A stretch of 64,000 bases of DNA from Amborella trichopoda. Taxonomy: Eukaryota > Streptophyta > Magnoliopsida > Amborellales > Amborellaceae. Both the position numbers and the translations under genes were made by a program. The notes below the pieces were generated by a model that did no database searches, was not told the DNA's origin, and saw only the letters and a list, made by a program, of their open reading frames with translations. The stretch is from positions 640,328-704,327 of the forward strand of contig NW_006500351.1 in assembly GCF_000471905.2 (NCBI RefSeq). Direction: 5' to 3'. Below, in pieces: positions 10,601 through 25,600 of this stretch (positions are counted from its first letter, which is position 1; each line of letters begins with the position of its first letter).

Positions 10601-13600
10601 CTCCTTCAGTAAGTTCTTGGAGATCTGGATAGGTATTACAGTAGCTTAAAGGGCTAATTTATTGGTCAGTCACAATGTTGTTTCAGGAGGGCACTAGGTA
10701 TGGGATACCAGTTGAGACAAAGTTTGGTTCTAGATGATTTTGCAATTAAAGATCACTTTCTGAGAGTGAAGTGAAGCTGACTGCATGTAAAGAAAGGATT
10801 AATTGAAATTTGGATGGAGAAAGCAGCTTGGTGTAACATAGTTGAAAGGGATCTTAAGGTTGATGAGTTTAATGACCAGTGCCCCCTCTTAGGAAGTGTC
10901 AACTCTCAGTCTCTCACTATCTCTCTTAGGTTAGCTTTTAGCCAGCCTTTCTGTAGGCTCTTCAGGGCAGTCGCGAGGGCCCCTGGGAATGTAAATCCTC
11001 TAATAAACCCAAACAAGACATCGACAAGCTAGTTTTCACTAAATAAGTTGGTGCATGCTTCTTGGAAGAGGTTCTTCTTTGTGACCAATTTCAGCACCAC
11101 ATACTCCAACTTATCATTGGCGTGTTATATCAATAGTCAAAGGAGACTGAATCACTTGTTTTGTAGTTTCTCTCTAGTTTAGGATACTGAGTTGATTCAT
11201 TTCAGTATATTCAATTGATATCTTCTGAGAAATCATCGGTGTTCAAAGTTCCGAGGCCCCTCTTTACCCTACACTCACTCACTCAAGGGCCAAAATCGTC
11301 ATGTGTTTTCTGTGTATGTTGATCCTATTTAATACAAAAAAAACAAATAATTCCCAGAAAAGGGACTTTTGTGTCTAAATCGTGGTAAAGTTGCAAGGAA
11401 TCTCTACTAACTCTCATGTAAATTAAATTTTACTGAAACTGATATTTTTGCTGTGTGGCTTTTTTTACTATTCTGATTCTTCTTGTTTGGTATACCATAA
11501 AAGAACAAAAAACATCTTATTTCATACAAGAAGAATCTAGGGCTTCAGGCCTGAGTTCGTGGTGACGATGGTATCGACTTTGAAACAAGTTTTCCAAATC
11601 TTACACAACACATCCAGAGTGGCTAACTTTGCACAGAATTTCATGATGCAATATTTGTTAGTTATTCATACCTATCGTGGTGTTAATAATTCTAAGAGAC
11701 ATCTTTCTATAGATTACAATGGAAGCCATAAACCTTAGAACACATTGGATCTAGAATTCAGTATCATGACTAATGTCATTTAAACTATATTCAGTTTTAC
11801 CCCAGGACTTGAATGGAGCTTGGTGTTGCATGTCGACACGTGGTGACACATCACGAGATACCCATTGGGTGACATCATCAATTAGTAGTATGGTTTCGAC
11901 ACTTAACTAGAAGTGTCTTCCTTTTTATATCATAAAATTGGTAGGGGTCAACATGGTAGACGAGCTTTTCATCCTTCACTAAGGTTGTGATTCGATTCCC
12001 ACACCAAGCAAGTTTTTTCCTTTTTGCCTCAAAATTTAATGATATAAAAGAGCTTGTAGCAGGATGGAACCCTGTCCAACTCCCCACCGTGTGTCATCTC
12101 AGTAATCCCAATTATATGGGGTCAGCTATATGAATCGTGTTCCGTCACTCTGCTCTATCAAGGGTCATACTCTCAGTGAGACCATAAGCACTTACGGGGA
12201 ATGCCCTAGCATGAGCCAATAATGTAGATTCAGTATTCATGAAAGTTGTGGCAAAGTTTTATGCTAGCTGCCCATGTGACACAACCCTCCTCCTTTACTT
12301 GGGCTTGAGACAGGCATTGACCAGCAGGGGCAGGCGAAGGCGAAGGCGGAGTTATGATAGAACAATATTATTCTTATTTTTAATTTTATTCAATTTTAAA
12401 GGATGTATATTTTAATTTTAGTTTTAGTTTTTTTTAGGTATTTTTAAGTTTATTAGGGTAACTAGGATTTTTGTATTTTTATTTGCTATTTACTAATTAC
12501 TATTCATGGGTACTGTTCATGGGTTACTGTTTCAGTGCTAAAATTGTCATTATAAACTTTGTGTCTAAGTTAGGACTTTTTGAGTGATTTTAATTATTGT
12601 ATGGACATGTAATGTCTTCGAACATTAAATTATAATGTATAAGAGGTGCGTGGGGCCTTGAAGGGGTCATTCCGCATGATTTTTATAATTGAAAAAGAAA
12701 GAAATGCTTAGGCTTTTGGACCCTAGATTGGAGTGAGCAGGAAACCCTAGGTTTCTCCTAGTTATTGCTAGTGCTTTGCTTAATTTCTTGCTGATTTTAC
12801 TGATTCCTTCAATTTCCTTATATCAAGGTTATAAAAGGAATGGGGAGCAGGGGGTTTTCCTTAAAAAGAAGGAAAACATGATGGAGAGGGTGTTCTCGAC
12901 AATTGACAGAGGGGATCTAACACTGTAGAAAATCAGTTTCAAGAGTTTAAGGTTTACAACGATATACATTGTCACTATCATTGACGATTTCTCAAGATAT
13001 ACTTATATTTATTTGATTAGAAGCAAAGAGAAAGCATTTGAGAAATTCAACGTTTACAAAACCGAATTTGAAAACCAATTGAATTAATGTTTTCAGAAGT
13101 GATAGAGGTAGTGAATATTGTTCCATTGACTTCACTAAATACTGTAAAGAAAATGGAATTATTCACCAGGTTACTTCCCATACACAACACAATAGAATGG
13201 TTTACCTGAAAGAAAATATTACACAATTATGGATATGGCGAATGCCTTGCTCATCAGTTCAAACCTCCCTACTAATTTCTGGGACAAGCTTTAATATAAG
13301 CTTGTTATGTTTTAAACTGGATACCATATTCAAAATCTTGCACCATATGAACTTTGGAAAGGAAGACCTTATTTAGGATTCCTCAAGGTTTGGAGTTGCA
13401 AGGCCTTAGTTAGGCTCCTTGACCTTAAGAGGCCCAAACTTGGATCTAGATCTGTGAAGTGTGTTTTGCTGGTCTATACTGAACTTAGTAAAGCATTTAA
13501 ATTTCTTGACTAGGAATCTTATGTGATTATAGAGTCCAGGGATGCAAATGTTTTTTAACACACATTGGTAAGTAGGATGAAGAATATGAAGAACTTCATA

Positions 13601-16600
13601 GTACATGTGAATTGACGAGCATGAGAACCTTGAGGACTTTGAACTATAGAGAAGCAAAAGAATCAGGAAACCAATTGATTTTGGTGCTAATTTTCAGGTT
13701 TGTGAACTTGTGAAATCCCAATAACCCAGGTCAAAAGCATTGCAATGTGGTCTATGTGGACATCAAAGGAACCAAAGAGTGTGGTCTAAATTATGTGGGT
13801 CAATAGAAGGATACAATGATGCAAACTAGATTACAAATTCTAATGCATCCATGCCTACTAGTACATGGATATTCACATATACTGGGGGTGCCATTGCTTG
13901 GGTTCCCAAGAAGTAAACCTGTATCTCCAAGTCCACGATGGTATCAAAGTTAACAGACTTGGAAGTTGCTAATAAAGAAGCTGAGTGGGTAAGGATATTG
14001 TTGGTGGATATACCACTTTTTGGGCCCATGCACTCTCAATATGGTGTGATTGTGAAGCTGCAATATACCGAGTAAAAAGTAAAATTTATTCTAGAAAATC
14101 TAGATATATTCGCTTCTATCACAGTTGGTTGAGACTTTTGTTGAAAGGTGGAGTTATATCAATACTCCATATTCGTTCTGGAAACAGTGGCTATGCAGAA
14201 TTCTAGAGTATAAATTCAAAAAAATTTCTCCTTTTCTTTATTAATCCATATAATTTCTACTTATATTTGCCGCAATACCATGCAGAAATAAAACGTAATA
14301 CATTCTAGGATCTTTATACCTAACTCCCAAGAAAACTTTATTGAATTGGAATTCACACTAACAACTAAGGAAATAAATAAAAACAAGAACAACCAATAAA
14401 CAAATAAAAATTGGGAGGACTTATTGAACTTTTGCATGGGGTTACCCCCTTAGGACTTGACACACCCCCCCCCTGATCACTTGATTGATGGCGTACTTGA
14501 TTCTTAGATCTTGCCGAGTTTACCAATTTGAATTGGGAAGCACCTCTGGAACACCCTTCTGTGAAATTTATGGGTTGAGAGCATGGCTCACAGTTAGGGT
14601 TTCCTAGACCTTTTTTAAAACCTTGGGCCATACCACTTAGTGCCACCTCCCCTAGCCCAAATATGGGTTGGCGTGCCCCCCTTCCCTCTTGATAGGTGCG
14701 TGCGACCCCAATATCCTTATGGGGGTGTGCCACCCGTAGTTACCGGGAACAGAAGTGGCAGAAGCTCTGGGATCGGGTGCAAAAGCGTGGAGCGAGCTAG
14801 GCTTGAAGTTTCACAAACGGGGGAATGAGGTCCGTACATGGTCAGGTAAAGGGATCGAGATCCCTAACTTTCAAGGATCACGTTCTTTCAGGGAACGCAT
14901 TCCATGTTTGCATAGGAGTGAATTCCTTATTGAATGGGATCACTTTCCACTGTGATTAGGATTGAGGTTCTTGAAGTTCACTTATCCACTATATCGCATT
15001 GGGAGTAAATTCCATTGAACAATATGTTTAACTTTTCCAAATTCAGAAACCCAAGTGTTAATGTAAACATGAATCATGTCTTTGAAATTCGCTTTGACAT
15101 TTTGTCACCATTGGTAGGTCGTTACAATACAATGGTAGTTTATGATGTTTTGCAAACCCTTCGCACTTCACTCAAAGAGAGACTGGTATGAAAGATATTT
15201 GTATTGATAATGGACCATTGACAGGTCGTATGATGCACATCTTTTTCATCTTGATTTGTTCTTTGAGCTGTTAACAAAAAGTTTGTTCCATACCTTGATA
15301 AAAACAATTTTTTTATATGTTAGAGGTGGGAATGAAGAGTGATATAAACAATTACTTATGCAAGAGTCAGTCTAAAAATTGCTCACTTGGGTTTATTACA
15401 AAAATGCGCACCTACCTATATTGTTCTGCCTACGAATGGGCACATCCTCATTTTTGGCACCAATCGGTTGGTTTGGATGACTCTTACTCGAATGTCAATT
15501 GATGATTACATTTAAGAATGTTGTGATCATTCTTTCCGAAAAGGAAATGCTGCGATAGCTAAGCTCTCCTTTGCAAAACCAGGAAAAAAGAAAGACATTG
15601 CTATATGCTATTCGTTATATCTCTCCTCCGCAAAGATTGCCAAGGGCTCAATGACGTATACATGCTAGAGACCTCACAATTCCAAGCATATACATATTAT
15701 TACATCACCGATAAGGCAACCCAATGATTGGTTTGATTTTGTTGACCAACACTGAAGCGATAGATGTCTTTCGGGGGTGGATAGGACCCAATGAACTAGC
15801 CTTAAGGAAGTTAAGCGTATTGATCACGACCTCATTCCTCAATAGAACCGAAGAGTGACTAACATTAGTATCTCCTTCCAACTTTTTCCTTCTCTCTCTT
15901 TGACCCTCTCTTACTGCCGTTTTCTTGAAACTAGACAAAGTCACGATTCACAATTGTATAAAGTTGTGAATTGTAAAATATGTAGGAAATCCTGGTATTC
16001 AAAAAATTTGTAGGTCACAAAAAATTGTAGACTATGAAGCAAAAAATGTGCCTATGAAACTTGCTCCCAAAGTAGGGTATACTCGATTCCAAGTTGGTCG
16101 AATCGCGGTTCTGTGTATTTATGGAACCATGATTTTTGGCATAGGGATCTGGATCCCATTAATAGGGGATCGAGTTCCGTATTTCCCGGATTGAGATTCT
16201 ATATATGAAGGAATTGCCTGAAATCTAGATCTTGTGTCTTGAAGTGCAGAGTCGAGCTTTCGAAGCAGGAGCGGCTCCCTCCTTAGAAGATCCTAATAAC
16301 TATGGTGCCACCTAGAGAGGACAGAGCCAGATGCAGAAAGAGAGAAGAAGAGAGAGAGAGGGTTGTTCTGTGTTGAGAATGAGGGGGATCCCCCTTCTTA
16401 TATAAGCCTCAAGGGCCCTAGGGTGTTCCAATCAGATTAGAATTCAGCATAATCTAAACAAATTTAGGTAATATGTGAGATGAGAAAGAAATAATGTGAG
16501 CCATCTATCCTTGAAATCAACCATCATGATTTAGGTAGGATTTTTATGAACCTTATCCTTTGATATTTTGACCCATTATCCACTTTTAATTTATCTAGAC

Positions 16601-19600
16601 TTTTGACCAATCTAACATATCTCTTTAATTATTTAGAATTTCTTTTCTCCCACAAAGAGATAATTAGGACTTAAAATAAAAAATGAAACTTCGTCAAAAT
16701 AATATAGATCCCATAAATATCTTACAAAATGATTTTCACAAAGATTATCTCAAGATATTTCCAACTAACTCAAAATAATTTTTTCAACACAAATTTTTCC
16801 AAAATCATGGGAAACATGGGGCGTCCCTCTATGTGGGGCATGTGGCCCATGAGGGTCACATCCCAGACTAAGTGGACCCTACACGTCTGGTAGTCGGGCC
16901 CATAGGCTCCCCATGTGGGTCTCACCAAGTTTTAGCATAATTGTTTTTGTAGAAATTTTTTGGAAATAACCTTTAGGGGTTTTTAACCATATAAATCAAA
17001 TTTAAAATTCTAAATCGTATCCAAAAAGCACATAATCATATATTTAGTTGAAAATAATGTTTTTGTAGTTCTTAAAAAAAATGAAAACGCATAAAACTAC
17101 GTTTAGAAATGGATTGGTGCCAGTAGGTATAAAATAAGTGAGTAGTCAGGGTACTCCACGCATGCCAAGATCCATGATCCTCTTTTGTCTTCTCAAGCCA
17201 ACCTAACAGAATTCATGACCCAGAATCATATGCAGAGGCTCATGATTGGCCCGTCAAAGCTCGTTAATAAACAATGGAACGATAGTCCTAACATGAGGAT
17301 TATAGATTTCCCATCTCTAAGAGCAAGTCGGATGCACATATCACTATAATGCAAGGGGCCTCTCGTAATGTCCCTTTATAAGGTTGCTTCCCCAAAATGC
17401 TGCTGTCATATGTACATTTTGTGTGGATGTTTTGTTGAGCCCTCACTCTCACAAGTTACATTCGCACACAAGAGAGCATGAAGCTCTCTTGGTTTGTAAA
17501 GAACAACCCTGGACATCTCTCCTGCCTCAACAAGGGATGACCCTCTATAGACCCTCAATGCTAATGTCTATGCTTAGGGGAAAGGGTTTTCGATATGAAC
17601 CAACTATAGATTTCCCAACCTAGGTCAATGAAACATCATACATTCTCACTAAAGTGCACAATTCACTATCATTTGTTATATATACATGTGCTCATGGCCT
17701 TTAAAGGCCATAAATCCCAATAAGTGCCTACTAGGACTTGGCAGATCCACTTACAAAAGGCCTTGTAGAGGACCAAGTCTGAAAGACAGCTAGAGGGATG
17801 GGATTGAAGCCCATTTTTATTATGCCACATAGTAATGGGAACCCTATCTAAGGATAATGAGATTCGAAGACTAAGGTTCTAAGGGAAAAACAAGTGACTT
17901 ATGTGACGTCTGATGCTATTTGTACCAAGCTATATTTTAGTGAAAATTTAAAAATTTCTACCCCATCCATGGCTGTATGGTATAATTAATTATAATGAAT
18001 GGAGAGGTTGAGCTTTACTCTTAATTATTCCATTTGCTTAGATGATGAAAAGGTCTAGGCTGGGATGTTATACTGCAAAACATCCTCCATGAATTGAACT
18101 CTATTAGTGTGGAAGTGGAGGCCGCTTCCCATGGGAATTGGCATTCCTTAGAGCGCCTCATGAATACCATGAATCATGCAGGGTCTTTAATGCGCAAACC
18201 TTTTAGAAAATCACAACCTTTTGAGGAAAGTGTTGTATGTTAGAGGTTTATCAATAATGGACATAGTTCAAGGCTCATCCACTCACTGTCCTGGTAAACG
18301 TTCTGTATAGAACTATGTGGAGGTGAAATCTACTTGACACCTTCACTTTTGAATTTTCTCTCATGATCTTACTCAGTTTCTTCCATGTTCGAATAAGTTG
18401 TTTTGAAACAAGTAGGGATTGCTAATTTAGCTTATTTTATTTATTAAGACTTACTTTATTTATTTATTTACTCTGATGGTCCTCTTTGTTTTTGCGGTCC
18501 TGATGCACCACCATCTTACCATCTTCATTTAATGTTTTTTCCACGGTGTTTTTCACCACGTTCTTTTCTTCACCACAATATTGTTTTCGGTATCTCTTGT
18601 GCGGTCAAATAGCTCCCCTACTCACCGTCCTGGTAAACGTTTTGTATAGAACTATGTGGAGGTCAAATCTATAAGACACCTTCATTTTTGCATTTTCTCT
18701 CCTAATCTTGCTTAGTTTGTTCCATTCTCTAATAAAGTTGTTTTGAACCAGCTAGGGATTGTTATTTTAACTTATTTTATTTATTAAAACTTACTTTATC
18801 TAATTATTTACTCTGATGGTCCTCTGTTTTTGTATAGAACTATGTGGAGGTCAAATCTATAGGAAACCTTCACTTTTGCATTTTTTCCTCCTGATCTTAC
18901 TCTGTTTGTTACATTCTCAAATGAAGTTGTTTTGAAACAGGTAGGGATTGTTAATTTAGCTTATTTTATTTATTAAAACTTTATCTATTAGAAAAAAATT
19001 ACTTTATCTATGTATTTACTCTGATTATCCTCTTTGTTTTTGTGGTCTTTATGGACCACCATCTTGCCTTCTTCATTTAATGTTTTCACTATGGTGCTTT
19101 TCACATACTTATCTCTACCGCAGTCAAATAGCTCCCTCGCCTCATCCTTTGTTGTGGGCCATGCTCTTCCTTGTATTTTTACATACAATATTTGGTTTTT
19201 TCTTTATGTGATTTATCATTTGTTCTATTTGGGAAGGGGGAAGAGGATTAAGCCAACGCCTTTTTGACATGGCTATCCTCATATTAAAATTTTATTTTTT
19301 AATACTCATTTTTATACTCCCTTTCCCCCACATCCATGAGGTGAAGATTAATGATTTTATCTTATTTATGAAGGTTATAGTAGAAGTGGGCAACAGGGGG
19401 TTTTCCTTAAGAAGAAGGAAAAACATGATGGAGAACAGACGTTGCAATTGGCAAGTAATAGGGGGAAGCCATGACTTAAGAAAATAGATTTCAGGACTTC
19501 CATAATTTTTTTTTTTTTTTTTGTGGTCCATTGAACTTTATTACTATGTCAACAAATGGAGGTCCATTGACCGCTATCAATTTGATATCAAGATCGGAAA

Positions 19601-22600
19601 TATTGTGATTTTAAAGATTTTCGAGAGTGCAACTCGAAGTTCTTTCTAATTTTAGTCGGCCCATTTGTTCTTGTGAGTGAACTCGCAAGGACCGAAGTGC
19701 ATCTTGTACTCTTCCGAGTTCGTGGCCTGTATCACTTCGAAGAAAGTGAGTTCTTCTCATGCCTCCAAATCCCGAGCTTTCAATCCCCCAAAGCTTTTCA
19801 AAACAAGAATTAGCCTCTATTAGGTTAACTGAAATTAAATTTCAGGCTTTGTGTTTGATTCAACCTTTGTTTACAGGAGATTTTATTGAATTTTATTTTA
19901 TGGGATAATAAAACCTAATACTACCTCGTATTGGATAGTGCTCCCAAGCCCATGGACTAGGGGTTTAGACCGCTTTACTGCTTGTATATTGTTGATTTAA
20001 CATATTACTTCTCACATGCAAAGCAGTAGATTTGATCTTCCCTCTGAATCTTTCAATGTTGAAAAGAGAAAATTAAAAAACCTTTTGGATGGATGATAGC
20101 TACCATCTTATGCCATTTTAGAGCTACCCTTTTGTGGTCAAATGCAGAAGGAAAGTGGGAACAATGCAGCTGAATGCTAAATGGACATTGATGGGGGAGA
20201 AGCATGAAGAACAGTAAAAAATGAGAAAGTCCTTTATTAAATAAATAAAAAGAGGCAGACAATGAATATGCAACCAAAGGGGGCGAAAGGAAAAATACAA
20301 GAAAGAGTATATGCTGTAATTGGTGAGAATTGGGTCCAGGAGTTGGTAACTACAGGCTGCCACAGTCACCTGCAACTGGGAATATCTAATGGAAATATCC
20401 ACAAAAAAAAGAAAAGAAAAGAGAATAGCAAATGAAAGATGTAAGAAGTGAGTGATTGAGATCTTAGGCCAAGGAATTTGATAATGCATGCAGGAAGAGG
20501 TTTGAGGAGAATGACAATACTCTCTTGGTCACTCAAAGAATAACCATAAGAGCATAACTTCTTACCAACCTTTAGTGTATGTTCCAGGGGTAATTTTCTA
20601 TTTGTTAATTTGGCAGAAAAAATGATCGCTTTTTGCAGTTGAATTAATCATATAGATCATTAACGATTAAGCTCATCTCATGAAAAGTATACAGTCGCTA
20701 ATGTGTAAGTCTTCTATTGATAGCAGCTGTAAAAAATTATGTTTTAGTTTCAGAATCGTTGTAATAATTGTATGTTCCAGGGATAAATTTTTATGCTGAT
20801 ACTTTGGTAAACAAATTGATTATTTTGGCAGATGAATGAATTCCATAGATCCTCAGACTATATTCTTAAAGAGTATGCAATTCCCAACTACCGATAGTAA
20901 TTGTAATGAACTATAATGTTTCTGTTTAAAATATTTATTAGTTATGAAGTGTAGACAGAATATTTCCATCATTATTTGAATACTCGGAAGCTATTTTATG
21001 CAGATCTATTTTTTTCTTAATTGAGATATAAATGTTTGCACAATCAGTTTTTTCCAACTAACCTTTCATCTTATCCTGACATTCTTTTTTTACTTTGCGT
21101 AGGTGTTTGATCTTTTTGATCAAAAGAGGAATGGTGTCATTGAATTCGGGGAGTTTGTTCGCTCGCTCAGTATATTTCATCCTCATGCACCAATAGAAGA
21201 TAAAATTGATTGTAAGGAAGCTAGGTTCATGAAATTTTAGCTCTTTTGGGCTACATGGGTAATATGAGATACCTTTTGTTTGTCTAACGTGATATTTTTC
21301 TTTATGATTGCTTTACAGTTGCATATAGGTTGTATGATTTGAGGCAAACAGGATATATTGAGCGTGAAGAAGTACGTATCTGAGCTGCATTTGAAATTTT
21401 AAAAGAAAATAGATAATTCAATGGATAGGCTTGCAACCCTTCTATATACTGATTGTTATGCTTGTTCTGATTATGACATACTTTGGTTTGAAGTTTCAAT
21501 AGGAAAGTTTTTTAAAAGAAGACTTAGTACATAGCATGAAAACCAAAGTATAAAGTGAGTGCGCTCCTTCTATAAACATATCATGATAAAATTTAATTGT
21601 GAGCAACAAGAGGGTTTGAGCTCTTTATGTCATTTTTGTTTATCGTTTTGACATATCAAAATTAAATAGTATTAGTAGCTTTATTATCTTTGGTACAAGG
21701 TGAATCTTTTGACAGTTTTGGTTGTGAGGATCCGCATGTCAGTACACCTTTTGGCTTTCTTATCATCTACTCTGGAATGCAAGTAGGAGAATCTTCCAGG
21801 AAAATATTTAGGCCTTCCTTTGTCTTTATGCGTATGGGATCTTTTGGTGCAGAAATTTTTGGAACACTGGCACATTATTCATCCTTAGCTCATAAAATTC
21901 CCCTAATCAAGGCAATTTAGTGGCATCTTTTTTGCCTGATGTCCTTGCTCCAGATTTCTAGGGAAGTGGTGGACAAATTTGAAAGAATTGCAAGGAACTT
22001 ATTGTGGCAAGGGAATCTGGGGAATACAAAATTTATTTGGAAACTAGGTAAGAGGTTTGCAAATCTGCGGACAGTGGAAGTCTCGACTCTAGAGACATGT
22101 TTGTTTTCATTTGGCTCTTTCTAGGAAGTGGCACTGGCATTTTGATATTGAGGAGGCTTTCAACCAACGCTTTATGCTCGTACAATTTAATAAAGTGAAC
22201 CACACTTATGATCGGAACCATCCATTATTTCAAAAATAATATAGATTGATTGTTTTAAAGAAATCATCTTAATTGGACAGATGTTCATAACCTATATTCA
22301 ACAATTGAATTTAACAGTTAAAAGCTGCTATATTCCAGATCCCTGGAGACAGTTTACTAAACATGTTGCCAAACATAAAAAAGCTAGATACATTGGAATT
22401 CTAGACATGCACCAAACATAGGGAAAAACTGGATTGAATAACTCCTTCATAACAAATTATTTTCCTAGGAAGACTGTTTTACACATGTAAACTGCTATGT
22501 AGAATCAAACGAGCCCCTATTGGTGAGGTGTTCCCACAGAAGATTAAATCATCTAGTATCTTATTTGCATTATTTATGATGCAGTTTAGGGCAACAAAGA

Positions 22601-25600
22601 ATATATTTAGTTGGGGAGGAAATGTTTGTGGCACACGGTGAATTTTTGATATCAGACTAAATAGCTGGTGTAAGCTCACAATGTCATTGTTGAGTGTAAC
22701 TTTGATTGTAGTTCTCTAGGGGAAATGATTAAAAAGAAAGAAAAGAAAATCCTCTAGGATCTTGGTTCCACGTGGTGTGGGGATTCTTGTGAGAAATGGA
22801 GAAGGCTCGATGTTGATTGCTTATGCGGGCCTCCTTGGGAGCAAGGAAGAAAGAAGACTGCTGATTGGGATAAACATACTTTCTCAGAACTTACTGGAAT
22901 CCATTGTGTAAGTTAATACATGGGATACAATTAGGTAGGCATGACAAGAGAGATCATTAATCTGGAGGCTTGCAAACATAATGGAGGTAGTAGAGATTAG
23001 TATTCCTATCATGCTATAATATGATATTTCCACAGGATTTATCCCATCTTTCCTAGCCAAAGTTTTAAAAGCCTAATGAAAAAAGAGTTATTGTTTCTTA
23101 AGGATATGATATATCCTTTTTCATTAAGCAATACTCTATCCATATTTTGATTATTTCAACTCAGTTATGCTAGCTGGGCCTTGCCTTCCTCATTATTCTA
23201 ATCTACAAAGTGAAGATCATTCTCTAGTAAGGCTGATAAGGGCAGCCATTGAAAGTCTGTGGTGTTGCAGTATTCAAGCATTTGAACGATATTTGGATAT
23301 TTAATAAGCAAATTGTGCTCTGGCCAGAAGTTTATAGAAAAGAATATGATAATAATCATGCATGCCGATGTTTGAATGTTTGGTATTGCTCGAATCTCGA
23401 GAACAAGCCCATTCGATTCACAGCGTTTCATTGATCGCAGTGAATGATTGCTGAAATTTCAGTCTCACTAGCACTTAATTTCCACATATTAGCCTTTTTG
23501 CTTGTTGCAAATCATTTTGTTTCTCTTTTCTGCTAGTTGTTTATTTTGCCTTACGCAGCATTCTTAACAGAACATCAAATCATTTTGCAAATCATTCTTA
23601 AAGTGTTGTCTATATGGGCATTTTCTTCTTATTTGTTAAAGTTGGGACCTGGTTGGAATGAAACTCGAGATGTAACTTTGTAGCACCCTGCCTAGAGTCC
23701 ATTCTCGTGGCATTTGATTTTTTGGATTTTGAAGGCAATTTTGATTTCTTTCCAAAGATTTGTGAGTGTGTCTGTGCAAGCACGTTGATTTTGGAACATG
23801 CATACTAACATACAGTGATGTATTACGCTATGTTTAATTGGACATTCATCTGTCGTTGGAAAAGAAGTTCTCTAAAATAGATGTGAGCATGGAATTGGTT
23901 CATCATCCCTCATTCGCTCAGAAATGCATTAGAAAACTATGGATACAAAAAAAGGAGATCTTGCTTCTTGGAAATGTTTTTGTAATGCATTTGGGCATCA
24001 AGATGCTTTTGTCTGATACCCACTCATATTGCAGGTTAGGCAAATGGTAGTTGCCATATTAACAGAGTCTGACATGAACTTATCAGATGAACTTCTAGAA
24101 GCCATTATCGATAAGGTGATGTTTGAGTTTCAACTTCCTAGATCTGGTGGCATAGTTTTCGTTGAGTTTATTTTGAAAGCTAAACATTATTTTTGGTAAT
24201 AATATTCCTCGTGCAGACATTTTTAGAAGCCGATGTGGACAAGGATGGTAAAATAAACAGAGATGACTGGAGGGAGTTTGTTATGCGAAACCCCTCCTTA
24301 CTGAAGAACATGACTCTGCCTTATCTGAAGTAATTCATGTTCTTTTCTGTTGTCTTCTTTTCCATATATGTGATTTGGTTGCATATTGACTATTCCATTC
24401 ATCAAGATAGCTAGTTACTGTATTTTCTGAAGGAATATGATGGTATGTTCTGCCCAGAGCACCAAATTTGGTGTTAACCCATTTTTAAGGTTTGGGGAAC
24501 CCAAAAAATATTCAAGCTCTCTCAAAAATCTCTTCCAAATGTGATTTGATTTGGAGCTCTGAAAATCCTCCAAAATCCTTGATCCATCACCCATTTAGCA
24601 AGCCATTTTTAAGTGTTAGAGAACGATTTGGAGCTTTTTTGGTTCCCCCTTTCAAATTTTGAGATGAGGGAACCCAAAATTGGGTGTTCTGGCCAGAAGA
24701 TGCTATTATTTCCCAATTTCTGAAACCCATCCATATTGAGGAACATGACTCTGCCGTATGTGACATAAGACAGATGCTTTTATGAGGGATTAATGTTTAG
24801 TTATGTTGAATAATAATATCGACTCCTTAAGTTTATCATCCTTATTACTGTATTATCCTTTTCACATTTAATATATGCTGATTTAATTTGAAACGAAAGC
24901 CAAATACAATATTTTCAGGGGAGGGAAAAAAAAACGGAGACCTTAGCTAGGTAAAATGACTACAACGGCTGCAATAGGTAAATCAATCTTCTATTGTAGG
25001 TTATATCGCAAGACTCAATCCTTCTCAAGTTGTATTCGAGTTTTAATTAAAATGCTGGCTATTTAGATTCTTGCCGTGGTAGGTGGTCGGCAGCAGTATC
25101 ATTTAATGATTGCAATTTATTGTATTTTGACAAAGGCAAAGCTCAATTATATTGCCTCCATGACTTCCTTGTTGTCACCCCTTTATTTTCGCAAATGTTG
25201 ATTTTATTCATAACAGAATTGATATCCACGGGTGAGAAAAGAGTAACCCAGGTACTCCATACTTCTAATTAAGGTAGACCTAATAAAGACCCTATCATCT
25301 TGAAGTTATGCCCACGTTTGTTAAATTTTCACTATAAGATTACTTCCCTTGGTACATGATTGACATAACATTTACTAAATTTTATCTTATGGTACTTTTT
25401 CATAGTAAGTATATGTATGATAAATTTTTGAAAAGAGAAAAAGAACATGTGAATATCCAAGGAAGCAATTTGGCAAAACCTAATATGGAATTCATCTCCC
25501 TGGATAACAAGATTCAATGTCTGGCTACCGCTGCCTCAGCTTTCATCAAACTAAACTTCGGCACCTGCTCCTTAGGCAATCCTGCTGGGATTGGTGGTCT

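Noticed and set aside
10814-11032. A 72-codon frame in intron 4 with a reasonable composition
   Set aside because: No domain, splice context or neighbour supports a gene.
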